Assembly: GCA_008711295.1 (NCBI GenBank)
Contig: VUYV01000073.1
Location: 2,353,948 to 2,417,947 of the forward strand
Reading direction: 5' to 3'
DNA length: 64,000 nt
DNA from: Anarhynchus alexandrinus
Taxonomy: Eukaryota; Chordata; Aves; Charadriiformes; Charadriidae
In this document: positions 1 through 12,129 of the stretch, one piece after another
How positions within the stretch are numbered: position 1 is the stretch's first letter
Layout of the letters: every line of letters starts with the position of its first letter
Program-made: the position numbers and the translations under genes
Notes under the pieces: generated by a model
Told to the model about the DNA's origin: nothing
Database searches by the model: none
The model's input: only the letters and a program-made list of their open reading frames with translations

Positions 1-3000
1 AGCAAAGTTTGAAAAGAACTTAAATCAGCCACCGCATGGTGCCAAGAATAGCAATCTTTCTGAATTCTTGCAAAATTCACACTTTCAATTTTTAGTCACT
101 GCAGCTGAAGATACTTGTTTTGTCTACCCCAGTCTGCACACATATTGTTCGTGACAACATAACCGTTTGTCACGGATTTGCTAATTACCAAATTGCAACA
201 GAAAGAGCATGAATCACAATTAAAAAGTCATTTTACATATATCCGTATGGATGTGAATTTCACTTGATAACAATTAAAAATAATGCTCTATATTGTGTGC
301 TGACAATGGAGAACACAACTACATTCACACAGATATGGTACAGGATTAAGGTCCAGTCTATAATCCCCTTAAAATTTAAGAATAATTCCATCATTTCACA
401 GTGCAATCAGGAGCAAAACACAAAAATATTTATAGCTAATGAAATGCTGCATATAAAATACATCACAGTAAACTTTATTATTACAAGAGAATATCATACA
501 TATATTCATAATATGCATATTATATTCTATCATGTTATTTTCTGTCAAGGTACAAGAGGTCTCGTTTTTCTGTGTTTGTAACAGTTGTTCTACACTGTTG
601 GGTTACAAACATTGAAATAGTTCAAACTGAGATTTTTCAAAACCAGATAAGGGATCTGGCCATACAACTCCCACCTCATTTAATGACAGTAGAACACTTA
701 AACCCCTTATTTGCCTTTGAAACTAAGGATCTTTCAATGCTCCACTGCTCTAGCTTCCTTCAGTATGAAAATATGCTTATTTCCCAATTGTGCTACGCAC
801 TTCATTTAAAAAAAAAATTAAGGCTTGATATATGGCAACAAGCTATGTGGTTGCTGGGCTCCAGAGTCAATACCTGGCAAAATAAAATAAGAGCACAAAA
901 CCTTCCAAGTTCTGTGTAGTTATTTCATACCTAGAAACTAAGCATGGAAAAAAAACAGGTGAAATCATACTGAGATAAACACTAAAATATTTCTTCAGCA
1001 CCACACTTCCAGACTTAATATAAGACTCTAAGTTTTGTATACATGACCAGTCAAATTATTCTTTCATACATATATATTCAAAGACTTTAGTCTAGAAATC
1101 ATGGCAGATGCCTTTAAACTGTTATTTAAAAGAGATTTCTGAGATGTTTTTTACTATTACATGAATTTTCTATAACTTCTGTCATGCAGTGCAAGCCAAG
1201 TAACTAAGCCTACTATCTGAATCATGAATACTATTTTGTATTAGCCCCAATAAAGGATTAAAACTGTAGAAGAGGCTGAATAAGTATTTTGGCACTACCA
1301 GGGCAGGTGAGATTTTAAAAAAATCGCTGTTGAACCAGTGTAAAAAATATCCACCCAACAACAACACTATTTAATACATTAAGCATCTGTTTAGACCTTG
1401 GTTTAAAATCTGAAAAGCAAGCTCTTTCAATATTGAATGGCATGTCTAAACTCTCAGTGTTACACATCAGTCTTCAGCCTGCAAGAAAAGATACAGCCTT
1501 CCTATAAATCTTGGTATAGAAGGGACAGTAATTCATTTCAAAACAGCACGGATTTTTATCTAAGCCACTTTCTACACAACTGTTTTGTTCAGTGAGACTT
1601 GTATTTAAGAGGCATATGTTTAAGAAAATTAGTAAACTTTGGCCTTACAATGGACTTTTGCAACAGCTATTAAAATAGTAATAATACTTTTTTTTGTTAA
1701 ACTTTAAATCAATCAACTACTGAAGCCACTCACTAAGCACACACAGCCATAATTTCAGTGATAAATCTGCTTTAGACACCAGTGATCTGCTCCGTACATG
1801 TCAAGGATGGTGTCTTCATTGCCACCTACCCAACTAGTTCAGTTCAATGAACAGCTCATTCACAAGTTAGAAGTCGAGCCAGAGCCAGGAAAGCCAGATT
1901 TCCACCTCGCGGTGTATGAATTGAAGAAAGCAGGCACAAAGATTAAACAGACTGAGAACAGAGCGATCTGAACCAATATAAACCAGTCTTGTTAATGTGC
2001 ACCTACACCGACGTTCTACCCAAATACAATATGATAAATTTTGACCGAAGAAAAAGAACCTGAAATAATGCTCCTGCATATATAAAATAAAATATGAGAA
2101 AGGAATATGCTTAAAATATTTAGTAGCGAATCGCCCTGGTTAGCAAAAAGTAGAGCCCAGTTTAATCCAGAAGTGACAGACGTAAATTAGCATGCTACAA
2201 TGGCTACCACCAAGAATCAACTCTTTTCTTAAAGATATACAAAATCACAAATAAAACACAATTCAAACCGACCATGTGAATTCACTGTTATCTGTTCCAC
2301 CTTTTAAAAATTTGCCTATGTTCCATGAATGGGTGACAGTAACGTGTAAACAAACATTATCACTTTTATCAGACAGACTACTAAACCCACAGTAACGCTA
2401 CAGCCTTAGCGGTTTCTGTGTATTTCTGGGGCCTAAAATATTTAACAACTTGCTTTATACATTGTGCCATACCTAATGCTAGCTAAGAAAGGACATCTAA
2501 GAGAAATCAGGGCAATGTATAGACACATACGTGACTAAAATGGAACAGTTTGTTTTAACTGTAGCACGAGCACCATAAAGTTTGTTTGGAAAGGGATACT
2601 CAGCAGGGTCACCAGTTCAGAAGAAACACCTGCAAACATCCCTGTTTCAGGACCAGCCCAAGCCCTCGGGAAGCAGGCCTGTTCCTGACGGCCGTCACAG
2701 CCAGAATAATTGCACACAATGGTGCTTCAAGCAGTGCCAGCTCAGGAGCCCTCTCCCGAGGTGGGATTGCGCTCCCTTGACAGGGCGAGAAAACGGTGAG
2801 CAGCATCACAGACCCACGGACCTGCCACCATCACCGGCAACTGAGTTTAGTCCACCACCACTTCACCGCCTTCTCTTTCCCAGGATGGCAAAAACTCCGC
2901 TATCCCTCCAGGCTACGAGATAGGGAAGGGAGAGGGGGAAGGGGAGGGGGTTACTCGGGCATAGAGCAGGAGCCCCGCTCAGAGGGGACCCGGGACGGAC

Positions 3001-3479
3001 TTTCAGCTCCTCCCCGGCCCCTCGGCGGAGAAGCGGAGCCCCCCTCTCCCGGACTGCCGCCTCCCTCCCTTCGCCTCCAAGGGAGAGGGGGGGGCGCCGG
3101 AGGGAAGGGGACGGGGAGAGGGGGGGCCTTCGGTCCGCCACCGCCAGGAACAAAGGGCCCTTCGATAAGCCGAGCCGCAGAGCACAACAAAGGGGCCTAG
3201 AGACCGCGAGAACCGGGGCGGCCGCCGGGGAGCGGAGGGGGGGGGGGGGGGGGTGGGGGGGGGNCCCCGCCCGGCCCAACCGCCGCACCGGGCCGTTAGC
3301 TCCGGCTCCCCCTCACACCCCTACCCCACACCCCGGGGCGCCCCGGCGGGGGCGGCGCTGCTGCCGCCCGGCCCCCCCGCTCTCCCTCTCAGCCGGGCGC
3401 ACACACACACACACCCCGCGGGGGAGGGGAGAGCGCGGGCGGGGGCAGGGAAAGGAAGGAAGGGAAGAGGCGGCCTGAC
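1..3479 (-). other. ZNF292: ZNF292 intron 1 (5' part)
   Basis: This stretch lies downstream, on the minus strand, of the GT donor that ends ZNF292 exon 1, so it is the beginning of intron 1 and continues past the left edge. From 1 to about 2,700 it is AT-rich, and I see no second ZNF292 coding exon in it. From about 2,750 it grades into the GC-rich promoter block. Short open frames here have no recognisable protein and look like chance. Confidence 0.7.
3238..3264. repeat. Poly-G run ending in an unresolved base
   Basis: An almost pure run of about 25 G, broken by one T, ends at an N and then turns into C-rich sequence. It lies in intron 1 about 220 bp downstream of ZNF292 exon 1. Such runs form quadruplexes and stall sequencing, so the true length and the sequence next to the N are uncertain. 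Confidence 0.8.
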
Positions 3480-3641
3480 CTGGCAGAGCTGCTTGCAGTA
3501 CTCGGTGGCCGCCTGCACCGCCGGCTCGGGGCTCTCCCGCAGCCCCGTCTCTAGCTCCACCAGCCGCTCCCGCAGGCGCCGCAGCTCCAGGAGGTCGCCA
3601 CCTAGGCTACCGCTCTCCTGCTCGGCCTCCTCGTCCGCCAT
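3480..3641 (-). CDS. ZNF292: ZNF292 coding exon 1 (zinc finger protein 292, N-terminal 54 residues)
   Basis: The minus strand encodes 54 residues beginning MADEEAEQES and ending with TEYCKQLCQ. The next bases read GTCAGG, a good splice donor in phase 0. The start MADEEAEQE, the leucine/arginine/glutamate-rich middle (about residues 17-35, a probable helix or coiled coil) and the C-terminal AATEYCKQLCQ match my recollection of the N-terminus of vertebrate ZNF292, a very large nuclear zinc-finger DNA-binding protein. Only this exon is in the window; the zinc fingers lie far to the left. The ATG is the first in frame and sits in a CpG-rich promoter. Its position next to CGA supports the identification, because the two genes are also neighbours in mammals. 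The frame beyond the donor stays open, which could tempt a gene finder into over-extending it. Confidence 0.9.
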
Positions 3642-3731
3642 CTTCGCACCCCGCTCCGTCGCGTACGCAGCCCCCCCTCCTCTCCTCCCTCACTGCCTCC
3701 GCGTCCCCCCCTCCCCGCTCCGTTTCCAGGT

Positions 3732-3778
3732 CACGTGATTACACAATGCCACGTTCCGGGGAGGGGTCACGNCACGTG
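3732..3778. promoter_or_regulatory. Paired CACGTG E-boxes upstream of ZNF292
   Basis: Two palindromic CACGTG sites, at 3732-3737 and 3773-3778, lie about 90-140 bp upstream of the ZNF292 start codon, 41 bp apart. Both are followed by GA, giving the CACGTGA context preferred by USF and MiT/TFE factors. An N at 3772 is immediately before the second site, so its left flank is unresolved. Binding is inferred from motif identity only. Confidence 0.55.
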
Positions 3779-3999
3779 ACGGCCCTCCCCGCCCTCCCGC
3801 CGACGGGTTTTGGCGGCAAATGGCGGTGGTCCCCACCGGCGGCGGCCATTGCTGCTGTCCCTTGAGCTCTGGGGGTGGCGACAGTTTACATGTGGCCGGG
3901 TTGTACCGGAGCCGTGGCCTTATCGCCGGCCGGCCTCGCGTGGGGGCAGGCTGCGCCTCTCCACAGGGGCCTCCACGGGTTACGCCATCCCGGCTCCTG

Positions 4000-6900
4000 C
4001 CTGAGAGTGCCGTGTGGCACCAGTCACTGCAGGGTCAGCCACGGTCAGCACCGCCGCAGCGTTGTTGGATGTTGCTCCCTCCTCTTTCTTCCTCCATGGG
4101 AAGCAGTAGGGTGTGTTAGCTTAAGGATGCCACCGAGTTGTCTTCTTCACATCTCCATCGTCCAGTTCTTAGAGTAATTGGAAGTGAGAAGTATTGCTGT
4201 GCCCTTCAAGTGAGGCAATTGAGGTCTGGAGGTTCTGGAAGGCTTTGCTGCTCATGCAGCCCTGGTGCTGGGCTGAACTCCCTCTCGCACACTGGTGATA
4301 TCCTCAGCTCCAGTGATGGGCATTGACCTCCCCTGCCTCTGCCTGAGAAGCTGTGGAGACTCTTTCACCTGTCACAGGTTTTGGAAATACTAGAGGTTGG
4401 CCTGAGGCATTGAATGTGATGTTGAAGAAGAGATGGACCTGATGGGCACTGAATTGGCATGGGTACATGTTTTGAGTTCTTCTAGGCTGTACAGGGTGAC
4501 ACGGGTTGATGGCTTCACACTGTTTGCATTGCCAATGTTCATCAAGGAAGTGTGGAGGAAATGTGTTACTGCAGCGAGAGCATTGGCTGTTGGGACTGGA
4601 TGATTTCTCTTAGCCAGCGGTGAGAAAAGGTGAGCTGTGTTAAGCTGGGCATTTCACATCACCAGGAAAATGAGAAATTCGGTATTTGGCACTAACTTTA
4701 ATCAGATGTAATATATTTTTCTGCTGGAAGAGACTATAGCTGCAGGCTCCTCACTGTGTTAGTCTTGCTCTGACCCAGGTTTAATATGACATCCTACACA
4801 CACTAACTTAGCTTGTTTGACTGTTGGATCGATTTGATGATGATATTCTCTTTCTTTGTCACAGAGGAAAAGTGATGCTACCTATTTCTTGTATGCTGTT
4901 GAAAGCTGAGGCGTATGATGGAATGAACACTAAATCGGAGCTGGAAAGAAAAGAGGTTCTTCAGAGATTGCAGAAATGTTAGTCTGCAAGTGTCGACACT
5001 CACAGTGACAGTATTGAATATGCAACATTTTGGAGACAGGCCTGGGGATCTGGTCCAAAAATGACCACATTTTGGGTCATAGCAGCAAACCCAAAGTGGT
5101 ATGTTTCTAGTTTCCCATACAAGCAACCAAGTAAATATCTTGTTTGCCATTGTAAGCCTGAAACCTTTTAAGTTTCTGATTTTTACTGTACGTGAAACCT
5201 CTTCTGTTCCAAGCAGAAGAAGAGAAAACTTTCAGCGTCCCCATTTAAGGCTTAACGTAGTACCAGAAAAATCTAACTGGTTTATATGTATTCCTCACTA
5301 CCAAACTGCCTATAATACCAGTACTAACGAGTGATGCAAACACTAGAAACAACTGCACAAAGACCTATTATTCTTTCTCAATCACTTAAATTATCTGAAG
5401 GAGCTACAATAGCTTCTCCTCTGGATAACTCCTTCAGTCTATATTGTGCTATTTGTAATTATTTTCACTTAAGGGTAAACCACAATAGCCAGATTCATAT
5501 TCATAGTCTGATCTTGTTTCAGCTTGTTCTCTTGTTTCCTCCTTGCCCAGAGGGTTTTCTAAATTGAGCCCAGGCCAGGAACAAAGGTGGAACGTGGAGC
5601 ATGAGTTTCTTGCTCATGTAAAAGGTTAGTACTTGGGGATGGTAGAGTAAGGCTTGTTTGTTTTGTTCTCATCAGGATCAAGTGGAAAGGAGCCTGTCTT
5701 TCAGCTGTCCTACACTGAAGAGGACTTGCACTTATGCCTCCAGGGGCCTTTTGCAAGGGAGGATGCCTGTCTTTAATCACAGTTCACAGGCATCTAATTG
5801 CCATGCTAACAGCGAAGAGACCAAGGAAGGTGTTAGTAAGTAGACGGAGCAACCACAAACAGCGGTGAATAAGGGAGGAGTAATTTTTTTCTTGTTTGAC
5901 AATAGTGAGAATATGATGACAGCTACTGAGGCAAGCGTGGCAGTCGCCTGAGGACGAGGAAAAAAATGCTGGGCATGACCAGATACAAAGCTGTGATACT
6001 CATCCTGTCTTTGAATCCTGGCAGAAACTACACTGTCGTAGATAGAGCTTATGGAAGAGAAGAACTGGTGCTTGACAGTGATAGGAGAGAAAGCGATTGC
6101 ACGGAGAAGACAGGCTTTTCGGGTACCTGTTTTCTCCATAGACTTGTGGGGCAAACTATCCGACGGTGAAATAATGTGAATGTAAGAGAGAGGAGGCTGA
6201 CTATTGCAGGGGAAATATAGTCAAGGAAGGCATTTGCTGTACTGGAAAATACAGAGAAAGAAGAAGCTGGTGAGGAAGATGTGTGTATGGGGAAGGACAA
6301 TGGATCCCATGAAGGGCTGGGGAGGAACCAAACCCAACCAAAATAGTTCAAGGAATAAAAACAGGGTGGAGTCTGTGAGAAAGAACAGAAAAAGGATGGA
6401 TGACTGGAAGGGGAAGGACCTGAGTTTTACACCAGTACAAAGATGGAATTTCTTGTTAAGGGGAATTGACAGGCTTATTACTAGGGTGTGCTAGAAATAA
6501 AGATGTAAGATAAGGGCTTGTGGCAGTAAAGATTCCTCATCATCAAGAACTCCTTTGGGATTCTGATACGTTCTTCCCCACTCTCTTACTCTTGCTACTT
6601 CCTTGTCTGACTCAGTATTTCCAGTGTGGCATTTTCCTAGCTGCACGCTTTGATTTTCATGTCTCAGATAAACCTGTCATTAAGAGGAGGCATATCCTAT
6701 GGCTCTTCAGATACTCTGATTGCATGTTTTGGGATGCTGGGCCTGACTAGAAATGTGTAAGAGAAAAAGGAGTCTGCACAATCTGAGCTCACCTATATGT
6801 GGGTTATTTACCTACCAGTTTGAAATAGGTTTAAAGAAAGAAACAAGTTATTTGATGTCCCACTACTGGTTTTAAGATGCTGGAAGAAGAAAATCAAGTG

Positions 6901-7860
6901 AATAGCAAGAGAAGTACCAGAGGTTAGGACGACGGACAGCAAGGAGAAAGGATTGGAGTAGTGATGAGAGTGTTGCTTAGACTGTATGTAGCTGATAGTT
7001 GGGGGGAAGACTATTAACTCTTCTAGGGAGAATGTCATGTTAGCAAGAAACAAGTGTGATGTTTGTGTATCATTGCACCCCTGGCAACAAAACTAGATCT
7101 TTTAGGGATAACAGAAGATATGACAGAATAGAAATTAGGACAGGAACACACAGATATTAAAACACTCATGGTGTTTGGGAGGCAAAGAGGATTGATGGAG
7201 GATTAGAATTTGCGATGTGATAGATACTAAAGAAATGAACAGTGATAGGAAAGATAAAGTAGAACTTGTTAGAGTCAGTGTTGGGGAAATGAGGCAAAGA
7301 GCTTCTGTTAGCATGGAGACATGCTAGAGATGTTTGGGTTCAAGTCTGGAGAGAAATAGTTTTCATGAGATTATTAGGAAAAATACCACTTGGAGCAAAA
7401 GTAGGTTGATAACGAAGGTTCTTAATTTCAAGGTCAAATTTTGAGAAATTAAGGGAATAAGTTAGTGATGACAACTGCATCTAGGTGATTGAGGACTTGC
7501 ATGTGGAGAAGGCTTGGCATCTGTCAAGTCTCTCTGCAAAAAAGTATCTGGAATTCGTATCTCAAACAAGAGGGACGGTCAGTCCCAGCTGGATAAATAG
7601 CCACTTCAAAAGGGTTATTGGGAACAATCAAAAGCTTGAAAGGAATGGAACAAAATGATTGCTTGAAAAATATTAAGAAGGGTAAGAATAAAGTGAGAAT
7701 TGTCAGAAGCCCAGCTGAGTTTCCTTACAAAGGAAATTAAAGCAGGGGCTAATGAGAAAGAATATATGAAAATGAATGTTTCCACATTTGAGATGAAAGC
7801 AAAAAACCTATCACATAGCCATCTAAAACATCAGAAGATCTTTATTCAGCCAGAAATTTC
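4000..7860. other. Intergenic, no gene recognised
   Basis: Between the ZNF292 promoter and the first old CR1 remnant I find no coding exon, RNA gene or recent mobile element. Open frames are short and lack recognisable motifs. The segment around 7,370-7,700 is A-rich and may be a degraded extension of the CR1 remnant that follows. Confidence 0.6.
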
Positions 7861-7869
7861 CATTAATGA

Positions 7870-8570
7870 CGTAGGTACAAAAATATGAGCTGTAATAATG
7901 AAATGTGCTGATGACACAAAATAGTGAGACACTTTCAATATGAGAGAGATCAAGACTGGATGACCTTGAGAACCTAAATAATAGAGTGGATTAATTTTAA
8001 TAACACAACATGCAAGGAGACCGATAGCAGTACTTTCTGCTAGGAGGGGAACCTCATTAGTTGGAAGCGACAGTGGGTAGGAAGTGCTCATTGTATTAGT
8101 CAACGATGGCCAAATCATAAGTATGATACAGCTGCAAAAAAAGTTACTAAAATAACATGACATGCCAGGTCAGCTATTTCCACTAGATACTGCAGATAAA
8201 AACATTGGTCTCATCTCATCTGAAACAATTTGTGTGATACTGGTCACTATTATTCAGAAAAGATGAGAGCGCACTGCAGGAGGTACAGAGAAGGACTCAA
8301 AGGATGATCAGTAAAATGGAGAATCTGTTTTATGAGAGGAGAATAAAAATGGTTCATTTAGCTTAGTGAAACAAAAGGTGAAAAGAAGTATAATTTCAGT
8401 CTAGAAACACTAAAAGTAAGCATCAATTAGGACAAAAGCTTTTCAAGCTAAAGGATGGTACTGTGTGAAGAAAAACTGGTGTTAACTGATTGCTGAATAT
8501 GTCAAAACAGACATAGTTGCTATGTTAGACAATAAATAGGGATATTTCTGAGGCACTTATGTGTTCCTCC
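7870..8570 (+). mobile_element. Ancient, heavily mutated CR1-like LINE fragment
   Basis: Degraded pieces of the CR1 reverse-transcriptase C-terminus and 3' region can be followed in order on the plus strand. There is a GCTGATGACAC-type block near 7,908 (the F/A-DD stretch of the polymerase). A GGAGGTACAGAGAAGGAC block lies near 8,280, and a TATGAGAGGAGAATAAAAATGG block near 8,330. Many indels and stops break the frame, so it is non-functional and old, much older than the CR1 copies at 23.4 and 61.4 kb. Confidence 0.6.
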
Positions 8571-8599
8571 ACAACATTATGAAAGAAACTTCGTGAAAA

Positions 8600-11080
8600 C
8601 AGTAAAATGGTGAATTTGTGCAAGGGCATCTGATCATGAAAATTGATTGCAAGTGAAACATGAAGTCCAAAAGGGGGAAGAAAATTAATCTCATGTAGTC
8701 ACATCTTTCTTAATGATACTGCTGGTTTCTGTTAAGGCTGGGGCCATTTTCACCTGTATTCAAAATCACTGATGTAGATCTATATATGACTCAGTAATCA
8801 AAGTGGTTTAAATGTCTGTCAGCAAGAAAAAAAAAAACAACTGTGCAGAGTGAGGTCTGTAGGTTGTCTTCTACATGAGCTGGGAGGAGGAAAGGAGAAA
8901 GTTTTTGCAACATCCATTTTCAGATTGCATGGAGAATCTTTCTATTCCAGAGGGAGCAAATTAATGACGAGGGAGGACAGCACATTTGAAAATACAGCCT
9001 GGATCACAGCTTGAGCTTTTTTCTCAAAAGGGAATCTTACAAAATAGTTTCAGAGCTATCTTAAAAGCAAGGGAGTGGTTGAGTTCTCACTTTACATAAT
9101 TCAATACTAACCACGTACTATTACCTGTAATTAATGGTGCCTTTCTACCTTTCCAATTGTCTTTTCTGTTTATCATTTTCCTTAGTTCACTTCCCAGTGC
9201 ACAATGCCTGAATCCTCAATAGTTTTATTCTCATTGAGAGAATCTAAGAGTGTTCTAGCTGTACTTTAAAAAATTATTAAAAGAAAGAAAGGGTGTCCTG
9301 GAGATGGATATGTTTTCACATCATTGCACTCTTTTCTTCATTCTCTTCCCCATGTGACAAGATAGGCATTTAAATTAGGAGAATTCCACAGAAACACGTT
9401 TTTTGTTTTTAATTTTGTGTCTAAGACCTGGACCTTTTTCATGAGCACAGAAAAAAGGGATTGGGCATCAGGACAGGGCAGTACTTGTGAACAACTCGTG
9501 GAGGGTGAGAAGAGAGTGTATTTAAAATAAAAACTGCGAATATCCTGCTAAGAGGTAAAGGAATAATTTGCTGGTAGGTGTGACATCAGTTAAAAGAAGA
9601 TTTTTTTTTCCATGTTGATCTGCATTCTGCACTCCTGACTGTCTGTGATTTAGCTTTTTTATAATGAGTTTATTAGTTAGTAGTGGCACACAGCTCTTTG
9701 CTGTGATAAGGCATAAAAATACTTCTCAATAATATGTTTTACAGCAACATATTTCATTTAAAAAAGAATATTTCACTGAATTTTTTGGCAAATTAATACT
9801 GAAAACCTTTGGTGTAATACAGATCCCATTGTCAATAGAAGGAAAAAAAGGTACAGCCTGCAAAGGGCAGGAGGAGGAGGTAGAGGGATGGATTTTAGGC
9901 ACGGGTAGTATAAATGCTCTGTAATCCCTTACCATTTTCTGACTGATGATGAAGTACATGTGCTGCCTGTTACAGCAATATTGATTGCAATCAGATGATA
10001 AAATCATTGCACAGAGAAAGAAACCACTGCAGTGAAAATGAAAAGATGGAAATGTAGTGAATTCTTGATTCAAAAATGATTTCTTGGAATAAAATGAAAA
10101 ACTCATTCTTATAGCTGAGAGTTAGTCATGGGAATAACAAAATGCTGAAAAAAAATAACCATTTTAAAATAAAATTCATTTCAAATTATGTATTTATCTT
10201 CAACAGCCATCCCACACTTTTCATCAACATTCCCTATGCTGCAAATTTTCCTCACTCACAGCTTTAGCTTTACTTACAATTAATCCACTGGTATTATAGT
10301 GATGGAGATTCTTGCTGGAATGCATTAACTTCCTCTGTTAAATCCCCCCTGAGGCAAACCACTTGAAAAATATTTCCTTTGTCTAGGACACACAGTTTAG
10401 TAGCTCTCTTCTTACAGTGAGATAGCAGCTCTTTTTGCAGTGATTTATGCATACTATTCAAATACAAAAACTGCATTAAATTATGTTACATTAAAAGATC
10501 TGAGATGCACATTCCTGACACAGCATTGTGTCAGGAAAAATGTAGGTCTGATCCTGTTTGCCATTCAAGCCCGTGCTTACAGAAACCTTGAATCATTGCG
10601 ATGTGGAGTTGCAGTGATGTAGAGTTATTAGGAGTTGAATAACTTTTGGCTTACAGAGACCAAACAGACCTTTCAAACTCAGTGATGACCATGTACGCGT
10701 TTAGTATTCTTATTAATCATACAAACAAAGTTGCTATGTGCTATTTTGAAACAATTAGGATCAGGAGTTCTGGAGGGAAGATTTCACAGCCTCCGAAATA
10801 GCCCGTTTCAATGCATTGCAATCCTAACTGTTTGAATGGATTCATAATACCTGACTTAAATCTCTGCTGCGAATTCGTCTGATCTTTGTCCTTCCTCTAG
10901 TTGTCACAGTGGAACAATGGCCACCAAATCTTTTGTGGCTGCTTTCTACGTTTTGGAGTGCTGCTATAATGTTCTACCTTGACCTCTTCATTTCTCAATT
11001 TACTGCTCTATTTCTAAGCCATGTAAACCCTGATTCTTCAGCTTTCCTCACAGTTGATATTTCCTAAACTCTCCTTGCTG
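8600..11080. other. Intergenic, no gene recognised
   Basis: AT-rich sequence with no supported gene. One short perfect hairpin (10512-10537) is listed separately. The minus-strand open frame at 9,726-10,106 has no recognisable protein family features. Confidence 0.55.
10512..10537. other. Short perfect hairpin (11-bp stem, 4-base loop)
   Basis: TTCCTGACACA and its exact reverse complement TGTGTCAGGAA flank the loop GCAT. The stem is too short to be a typical microRNA precursor and has no T-run or partner gene beside it, so I attach no function. Confidence 0.5.
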
Positions 11081-11089
11081 TCGTACACA

Positions 11090-12125
11090 CCCCTCGGTGG
11101 ATTGCCATTATTTTTCTTGGAGTACAGTGACCAATGCCAAACCCAGTACTATGCTTTCTAGGACTTTGGGAGAGCTGAGTTAAGTGGAATAATTACTCCT
11201 TGTGTCATCTCTTACATTGTTGACTCTTTAGTTTGTCATCTCCCACTTTGTTTTCTGCCTACGCAGACATTTCCTATTCTATATTTAACTTTCTTCCCTC
11301 ATTAGGTTTCTTTTTCCAAAGCGTTGTCTGGTTTGTATTTTGTCTGGTTGATTTTAGGCTGCTGCTTCAGTTTTTGAGGCCCGTTTTTAGTGCTATTTCC
11401 ATCCTTCAAAGCACTTTGCCACTTTCCCCAGCTTGATGTCACCACCAAACTGTGTCAGCACACCCATGTGCCATTGCCCAGGCTATTAATGTGTGTGGGA
11501 AATAAAAGTGGGGCCGGGACAAAGTCCTGTGGCTCTCCTCTGGAGAAATCTTCCCAGATTTGACAGCAAACCATCAATTACTGCACTTTGAGAACAGTTT
11601 TTCACATGTTGTGCACCTACTGGCTTGCTAATTACCTCTGGAACGCACTGTCGTGGCTTACTTAGGAAAATGCTGTGTGGGACAGTGTCAAAAGCTTGTC
11701 ATTGTCAAGATGCATCATATCTGCTATTTGCAGGTATTTGCTGGAGCAATTATCCTGTCAGAGAAGGAGATTGGCATCAATTGATACAATTCTTTTCATG
11801 ACAAACCCATTTCAACTGTTTTTTAATAATTATTATCATCTTCCAGGTATTTACAAATTCTTTATTTAATAATTTGTTCGGTTTCAAGAGGTAAAAGTTA
11901 GGTTGACAGGTATAAAATGCTTCAAGTCCTCTATCCTCTCTTTTAAAAATTGCATTTATACTTTTCTAGGGTTCGAACCTCCCTTGCTTGCTGTTACTTC
12001 TTGAAAATGATCATCAGTGATTCAAACATTACTTCAGCTAGTTCTCAGAACATTGATGGTGAGTTTTGCCACAGCCCAAACACCTCTAACGTTTTGGGTT
12101 TTTTTTAACCTAAGTATCATGGGAT
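11090..12125 (-). mobile_element. Ancient CR1-like LINE fragment, minus strand
   Basis: Read on the minus strand, this block follows the order of the CR1 reverse-transcriptase domain, although stops and indels have destroyed the frame. Recognisable plus-strand landmarks are the block around 11,440-11,530 (ATTAATG then GGAAATAAAAGTGG then GTCCTGTGGC) and the block around 11,580-11,720 (TTTTTCACATGTTGTGCACC, then GTGTCAAAAGCTTGTC). A further landmark is around 11,760-11,800 (GAGAAGGAGATTGGCATC, then CATGACAAACCC). No part can be expressed. Confidence 0.65.
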
Positions 12126-12129
12126 CAAG

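Larger units (their letters stand above)
2900..3990. promoter_or_regulatory. ZNF292: CpG-rich promoter region of ZNF292
   Basis: The base composition changes abruptly from AT-rich flanks to very GC-rich, CpG-dense sequence spanning ZNF292 exon 1 and both of its flanks. There is no TATA box upstream of the start codon, as expected for a broadly expressed gene with a CpG-island promoter. Visible factor sites are two CACGTG E-boxes (3732-3737 and 3773-3778), an E2F-like TTTGGCGG near 3809 and a YY1-like AAATGGCGG at 3818-3826. The exact transcription start cannot be read from the sequence; it is likely between about 3,660 and 3,820 on the minus strand. Two N bases in the block show that the assembly is imperfect here. 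Confidence 0.7.

Noticed and set aside
572..919. 115-codon plus-strand frame in ZNF292 intron 1
   Set aside because: Starts inside AT-rich intron, no family similarity, no matching ZNF292 exon in either strand.
3253..3738. 161-codon open frame on the plus strand across the ZNF292 promoter
   Set aside because: It is antisense to ZNF292 exon 1, runs through an N and is open because GC-rich sequence lacks stop codons.
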